The notes beneath the pieces were generated by a model that was not told the DNA's origin, searched no databases, and saw only the letters and a program-made list of their open reading frames with translations. Positions 59,130 to 64,000 of a stretch of DNA of 64,000 nucleotides are shown here, piece after piece. Position 1 is the first letter of the stretch. Each line of letters begins with the position of its first letter. Location: contig NC_080574.1 of the NCBI RefSeq assembly GCF_029962835.1, forward strand, positions 20,372,001-20,436,000. Direction: 5' to 3'. The DNA comes from Magnolia sinica. Its lineage: Eukaryota > Streptophyta > Magnoliopsida > Magnoliales > Magnoliaceae. Both the position numbers and the translations under genes were made by a program.

Positions 59130-60040
59130 TCACTTCTAAATTAAACTACTAAAATTGTGTGAACCCTAACTGTCTCAATATAAGATTGATTGAACAATAA
59201 CAACCTCTGATTTGTGGACACCTTGTTTGTTAAAATAGGACCGTTGGATTTTATTTTATTTTTTAAAATAGTTTTAACCATATAATAAATGTCCAATAAT
59301 CCGATCATAAGATAATCAAATAAGTATGAGTGCAACTTTTGATTATATTAAATCTAAACTTAGACAGTTTAATTTGAATAACTTGCATGCCATGCTTGCA
59401 ACTTGAAAGCGCCTGAATATGATCATCACACCCTGCCAGAGTATCAAAGCATTTCTCTAATAAATGTAGTGCATGTCTACGTGTCAGTGAATAATAGCCA
59501 ATCTGCTCAACTGTACCATGCGAAAATGAAATGACTAAGCCTCCTCCATGGTACAGAGCACACCATATATAGAAAGTGGGGAACATGAGCCGGACCATGT
59601 GGACCATCGTATCACATGGCTCGATGGTGCGCACTCGATCATGGGGTTTTGATATCTGTCCTTTCATTGTAATTTTCTTCTGTGTTGGATCATGATGTAT
59701 TGATTTGTCCTATCATCTGCGTTTCGTGTCACCTTTCATATCATTTGTATAAAAAGCATGCCTATGATGCATATCATTCGGAGGGTATAGTATCTTACTC
59801 GCCACATCTCTGCCTTTTTCGGAGATACTCTTCGGTTTACACGAGATACGGCACATGGACATGCTCACGTATACTGTCGCCATTATATGTAAAGAGATCA
59901 TTTGAATTTGGAACTCTAAGAGGTTTCGCATATGGTTCACTTCAACCCCACTATCTTTGTGGGTCTATTGAACTAGTGCTAAAGCATAAGTTGCCAATTT
60001 AACTAGGGTGGCTCTATCCTCATCAACAGCCCACCTGCCC
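59130..60040. other. intergenic, nothing certain
   Basis: No gene was recognised. On the minus strand it lies downstream of the copia RNase H relic, so part of it may be remains of the same element. Confidence 0.35.
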
Positions 60041-60360
60041 ACAAAAGGGCTTAGCCTCGAGATCTAGTTAGTGAATCTTGACTAGATGTATTTCAGTATA
60101 ATTATCTTTTCTTCAACTAACTTTCATATATAGTGATATATGATGTTAATGTGTAATTTTATAAGAGTGTTGGATAGAATTTTTAGATATATTAATAGCA
60201 CTGATGTTATCACAATATAAATTCATTGTATCTTAAATTATGCCGTATGCGATTCATTCACATGAGCTGAGTACAAGTATTTCCTGCAGTAATATGTTCC
60301 GCTTCTGTAGTAGATAAAGAAACTAAGTTTTGCTTTTTGCTTATTTACAGTACTTGACAA
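60040..60360 (-). pseudogene. Ty1/copia RNase H relic
   Basis: The minus strand shows the copia RNase H signature SLSTTEAEHITAG and further degenerate pieces of the same domain. It looks closest to the SIRE/Maximus group by memory. It is a broken fossil with many breaks. LTRs were not found. Confidence 0.55.
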
Positions 60361-60718
60361 TTTTCAATGTAGAGTTTTCGAACTAGCTTGACAAATAGGA
60401 GCAGCCTAGGATAATTGATTTAGCCCCGTGGAAGAGATTTTAAATGGTTGGCCTTGACCAGCCCAAGCTCAATTTCGGCTGGGATGGGCCTGGACACAGG
60501 AAGTTAGATCATGGGCTAGAGTTGGGCATGCTTCCCTGTGGCCTAGAATGGCCGGCCCACTTTCTATCCTCTATCCAACTGATACTAGTGATGATAATTA
60601 AATGTACTTTCATGCGCTTTGTGCCATTTTTTTTATATCTACGATCCCTGTGGCCAAACTTCCTCGAGTTTTAGCCATTGAATCTGTTGTGAACCTTTGC
60701 CTACCTTCATTTTATTGC

Positions 60719-60845
60719 GTTACAGTACAACGCATGTCTAAGCGTGCTCAAGTAAGTCTAAGTGCATCAAAGTACACTGCACTTAAGATGAACTTACATG
60801 CACTTAAGCACAGTTAGATGCACTTAGATGAACTTATATGCATGC
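60719..60845. repeat. short-word repeat with inverted flanks
   Basis: Variants of GATGAACTTA and TGCACTTAAG recur at least three times each, bounded by CAGTACAACGCATG and CATGCTGTACT, which are nearly inverted. It may be a small fold-back element. Confidence 0.45.
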
Positions 60846-61214
60846 TGTACTTTATGCTTAATGTCCAAAGCTTTGTATTGCATCTTTAATCTTTGTTTTA
60901 TTTGTCAGAACTAGAACCACAGAGGGCCCGATATCAGGATGACACAACCAAAATATCGAATGGGTCTGCAGGTTAGATAGGCCCACTGAAACAATTCCTC
61001 TTGTGGGCCCCACAAATTTTGGGCCCAACTTTAAAGATGGGACATTTGGCAGGTCCTAAACATCAAAACCACAGAATAAAACAGGTTGGGCCTTGCCGAA
61101 GGAGTAAACATAATGAAATAGGTGGGCTTCAATCATTGGGCTCATAAGTCCTTAACTTTCTCCTAGGCTCGGCCCATGTCTTTAGCTAGTGGGCTGCACT
61201 TGGACGTGTTTTGG

Positions 61215-61290
61215 GCCACCCGATCCCAGGATCTCAGTGTTGAAACAGAGGCTGTCTACCACTGAAGCACGTTTGCTCCCCAACCTATCA
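61215..61290 (-). mobile_element. SINE relic, same family
   Basis: The minus strand reads TGCTTCAGTGGTAGAC, then TTTCAACACTGAGATCC and TGGGATCGGG. The order and spacing match the copy at 40548 (AAGTGGTAGAC, TTCAACGCTGAGGTC, TGGTATCG). Tail and duplication are not visible. Confidence 0.5.
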
Positions 61291-61299
61291 TTTCAAGCG

Positions 61300-62802
61300 T
61301 TGGTCTTCTGATCATCCTTCAAGACATTCTCTCTTTAGATAATCTTGTCCATTCATTGCTGGCCCACAAAGAACGGCACACTGAAAATGGCAACAGTCCA
61401 CTTTTATCCAGTACCCAAACAAATGGTTGCGATTGCCGTCGATGCAGTTTCTGGAACATGGCCCATCCATGGTCAGGCCCTCCTAATGAAATGTACATAT
61501 CATGGAACTCGTGGCCACGTATAAGGTGGAGATGTAATCACTTGAAAATTTGGCACACCCAAATTGCTTAAGCGGTTAGTAGATTGCAACCACTTGAAAA
61601 TTCTGCAATCAATCACTTGAAAATTCTGCAATCCTATTAGAGTTCTGATCACGTACAACTGGTTGTAGGTTAATATCACCGATGACCCATTTTTACAAGT
61701 ATTTTCCCTTAATTCATGTGACTGACCACTCTACATGTGGATATCCATCAGTGTAGTTCATCCATCCGTTTGTAATCACTTGAAAATTATCTTTCCCAGT
61801 TGAATGTGGACCATTAATTAATTTCAGCTTAAACAGTCCATTTGGGTGCCACCACTCGACTATGCATGCATTGTTAAATCATTTTAAGAGGAAAGACCGG
61901 TCAATGAAAGAAGCCCAAGTCGTCTAGCCCATTATTTTCAGTTCAAGCGCATTCATGATAGATGATTTCAGGACTATGTTGTAATAGGCATGGGAAAGAA
62001 ATAATTTTTTTAAATTGATATATTAAGGTATTCGTGCTAAGCTTTCCATCAAATTCTCTACTAAAAGTCAGCCCACGCTGTGTAACATCCACGAATCACT
62101 TCAATGTCCTAAAATCACTTTAAAAGTCTTTTTCTGTACCAGGCCTTGATTCAAGTCACTTGTCCCTAGCCCATAAACCCTAACCCCTAATCGATTTGGA
62201 AAGGCCCTACCTACAATCTATGGCCACCCCAAAAGAAAAAGAATAAAACAATCCAAAGTTTGAAATTAGTTCAATGTAAGAATTTTCTTTAGGTTATTCT
62301 TCATCCACGGCAAGTCCCATCATATAAACTGCTTGGATCATTGAAATACATAACTTTATAAGTATCTTTTAAAAATGAACCTGAACTGCTAACAACCATC
62401 TTTAAACAGCCTACTCTTTTTGTATAACAGCGGGCCAATTGATGATTAGACCAGGCCATTATCATTGGCCAGGGCTCAGAACAGCCTGGAGACCGGGCCC
62501 AGATTTCAAGCTCGATCCCAGCCCTGTGGGCAAGTTAAGCGCCTGGCTCTACAGGGTAGGGCTGCTGTTAGCACCTGCTCATCATTGATCGAATCGTCTT
62601 TCGACTCTGTGGGTTTTGAAAACCCTTTTTCATGAAGATTGAAAAACCTCTTCCTCTTTTCTATTTATAATAATAATAATATTTTGAAAAATATATATCT
62701 GCAAAACCACTCAATACATATACACACAAACTTCCAACACCTTTTATAATACAAAACAAAAACTAATGAACAAATCATTAGATAATTCAAACTCTCCACA
62801 TT
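61300..62802. other. 3' flank of the minus-strand gene and unrecognised sequence
   Basis: CACTTGAAAATT recurs at least four times between 61538 and 61790. A TAATAATAATAATATT stretch near 62668 could serve as a polyadenylation region for the gene on the minus strand. No other gene was seen. Confidence 0.4.
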
Positions 62803-63918
62803 TCAAAGAAAGATAAAGCAATCTAAGGAGATGAAAGGATTATCTCTGTCTTCTTCCATGGGAACAATAGAGTTGGAGTCTTCTAGCTTAGAGACTACCT
62901 CTCCTTGTTTACATTCATCACATTCAGTATTTCTGTGCTGCTTGTAACTCTCTTCCTTCTTCAAGCAATAAACACGACTCCTTGAGCTTGAAGGACTCTT
63001 GGACCTTGCGTTTTCTTTCCTTGTGGTTGCCGCCCGAATAGTAGCATAGCTCGTGGATCCCTCCCTGTGCCTGCGATTCTTCTCCGATGGATTTCTCAAA
63101 AGATCACGGCGAGTGTCTGCATTGAATCTTTGGCTGGGAGATGGAGAATGACCTCTACATAAAGCGTTGCGCTTGGAAGTCTCCTTTAGTGGACCCCTTG
63201 AAAGATCCCCGCATGTATTGCCACTGTTCAATCTTCGACCAGAAGATGGAGAAGGTGAAAGACCTCTACTAGCAATGCCACGCTTGCAATTCCCCTCTCG
63301 TGGATTCTGATTTCTTAAAGTATCTTCCTTCAATCGACGGCAAGGAGACTGAGAACCCAAATTCCGCCTGGGGAGAGAGGCAGGGGAGCGCCGCTCATTT
63401 TCATTTCTACTGCTCCTCTGTCGAGGCAGAGAAGGTGAACTTGAACGAGATTTCTTGGGGGTTTGGGAATGGGCACACCGTCTAGGAATTGACTGCTTTG
63501 GGGTAGCTACAATCACTTTAGATGGTTCTTCTTTTGCCGGTGGGGTTGGAAATTTAAGGGGCTTTCTAGGCTTTGAAGTCTTCTCTTTCTCTTTGGTTAG
63601 ACCGATTCCACTTGAACATGCACTATCCCTCACACGGCCCCGCGAAAACTCATTCGATATTGAACAAGATGAAGATGATGTAGTAGTAGTTATACTACTA
63701 GTTGTGGTGGTGGTGGTGGTGGTAGTGGGAGTGGATGTAGTAAAGAAGGAAGAAGAAGAAGAAGGAGAAGGAGAACAGGGAGCAGTATGTTTGTTAGAGA
63801 TGTCTTTGGAGAGAGGAAGAGTAGGAAGGGAAGGCGATTGGGAAATGACAAGCTTGTCTTGAACAATGTCACATTCTTCTTGAGAAGAAGATGCACATCT
63901 GCTCATGCAAGTGCCCAT
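62803..63918 (-). CDS. plant low-complexity Ser/Arg-rich protein, probably lipid-anchored (371 aa)
   Basis: A single open frame of 371 residues on the minus strand, start codon 63916-63918, ending at 62803. The N terminus MGTCMSRC fits an N-myristoylation signal (Gly2) with neighbouring cysteines that could be palmitoylated. Residues 48-88 are serine/threonine runs. About 100-330 is rich in Ser, Arg and Lys with many SPS and RR words (for example LSPSPSSGRR, GHSPSPSQR). The protein ends NPFISLDCFIFL (360-371), a hydrophobic tail that I recall from a family of uncharacterised plant proteins named serine/arginine repetitive matrix-like. No enzyme domain is visible. The function is unknown; membrane attachment is inference. 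The steady codon reading with conserved-looking ends argues for a real gene. The sequence upstream of 63918 is cut by the window end. Confidence 0.8.
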   Translation of the reverse strand: MGTCMSRCASSSQEECDIVQDKLVISQSPSLPTLPLSKDISNKHTAPCSPSPSSSSSFFTTSTPTTTTTTTTTSSITTTTSSSSCSISNEFSRGRVRDSACSSGIGLTKEKEKTSKPRKPLKFPTPPAKEEPSKVIVATPKQSIPRRCAHSQTPKKSRSSSPSLPRQRSSRNENERRSPASLPRRNLGSQSPCRRLKEDTLRNQNPREGNCKRGIASRGLSPSPSSGRRLNSGNTCGDLSRGPLKETSKRNALCRGHSPSPSQRFNADTRRDLLRNPSEKNRRHREGSTSYATIRAATTRKENARSKSPSSSRSRVYCLKKEESYKQHRNTECDECKQGEVVSKLEDSNSIVPMEEDRDNPFISLDCFIFL

Positions 63919-64000
63919 GGTGCTAATCTGTGTTTTTTCAAAATGAATGAGAAAAACAAGAAGACATGGATTACAAGGACATGTGTAGTTTGGCCCTCTA

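Noticed and set aside
59305-59667. Minus-strand open stretch of 120 codons
   Set aside because: The sequence has no domain or homologue I recognise and sits near a copia relic.
63455-63862. Plus-strand open stretch of 135 codons opposite the minus-strand gene
   Set aside because: It is the complementary shadow of a low-complexity coding region, with Val and Glu runs mirroring Thr and Ser runs.
1-64000. tRNA, rRNA, CRISPR and known conserved microRNA precursors
   Set aside because: tRNA-like B boxes all belong to SINE-like or TRIM-like repeats. No rRNA, CRISPR array or familiar microRNA sequence was found by reading; short or unfamiliar RNA genes could be missed.

Overview
The window is plant nuclear DNA. 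It holds intron-rich protein-coding genes with GT-AG introns, a plant gibberellin oxidase, and intergenic DNA packed with MITEs, SINEs, LINEs and Ty1/copia remains. The abundance of one hairpin MITE family (core words such as GTGGGCCCCACCATGATG and CACACCGTCCATCCATTT) recalls woody magnoliids (Magnolia, Liriodendron, Cinnamomum type). That assignment is inference from memory and was not tested. I recognise three host genes.

Region 1 (1-22.2 kb): the gene for the catalytic subunit of DNA polymerase delta (POLD1), plus strand. I could place 30 exons that join in frame into a 1097-residue protein. All exonuclease and polymerase motifs and both C-terminal cysteine clusters are present. The first 145 bases hold a TATA box and two E2F-like sites, as expected for an S-phase gene. 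Its introns carry an L1 LINE nested in an RTE LINE, a second RTE LINE, hAT-like MITEs, a TRIM-like piece, a 25-base poly-G run, one GC-AG intron, and a candidate alternative last exon.

Region 2 (22.2-37.8 kb): no host gene. It holds a broken Ty1/copia element on the minus strand (25.65-29.74 kb) with two 491-bp LTRs, then a run of hairpin MITEs and diverged tandem repeats.

Region 3 (37.9-39.8 kb): a three-exon gibberellin 20-oxidase gene, plus strand, with a SINE in intron 1 flanked by a perfect 15-bp target duplication.

Region 4 (39.8-62.8 kb): no host gene recognised. It holds three more copies of the SINE family, more hairpin MITEs, a 2.35-kb fold-back element with arms of about 660 bp and a 10-bp target duplication, tandem repeats and copia relics.

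Region 5 (62.8-63.9 kb): a single-exon gene on the minus strand for a 371-residue low-complexity, serine- and basic-rich plant protein with a likely lipid-anchored N terminus.

The three genes have no evident functional link. I found no new multi-gene system. The most interesting signals are the hairpin MITE family, whose similar cores sit between different terminal repeats, the fold-back element, and the candidate alternative POLD1 end.
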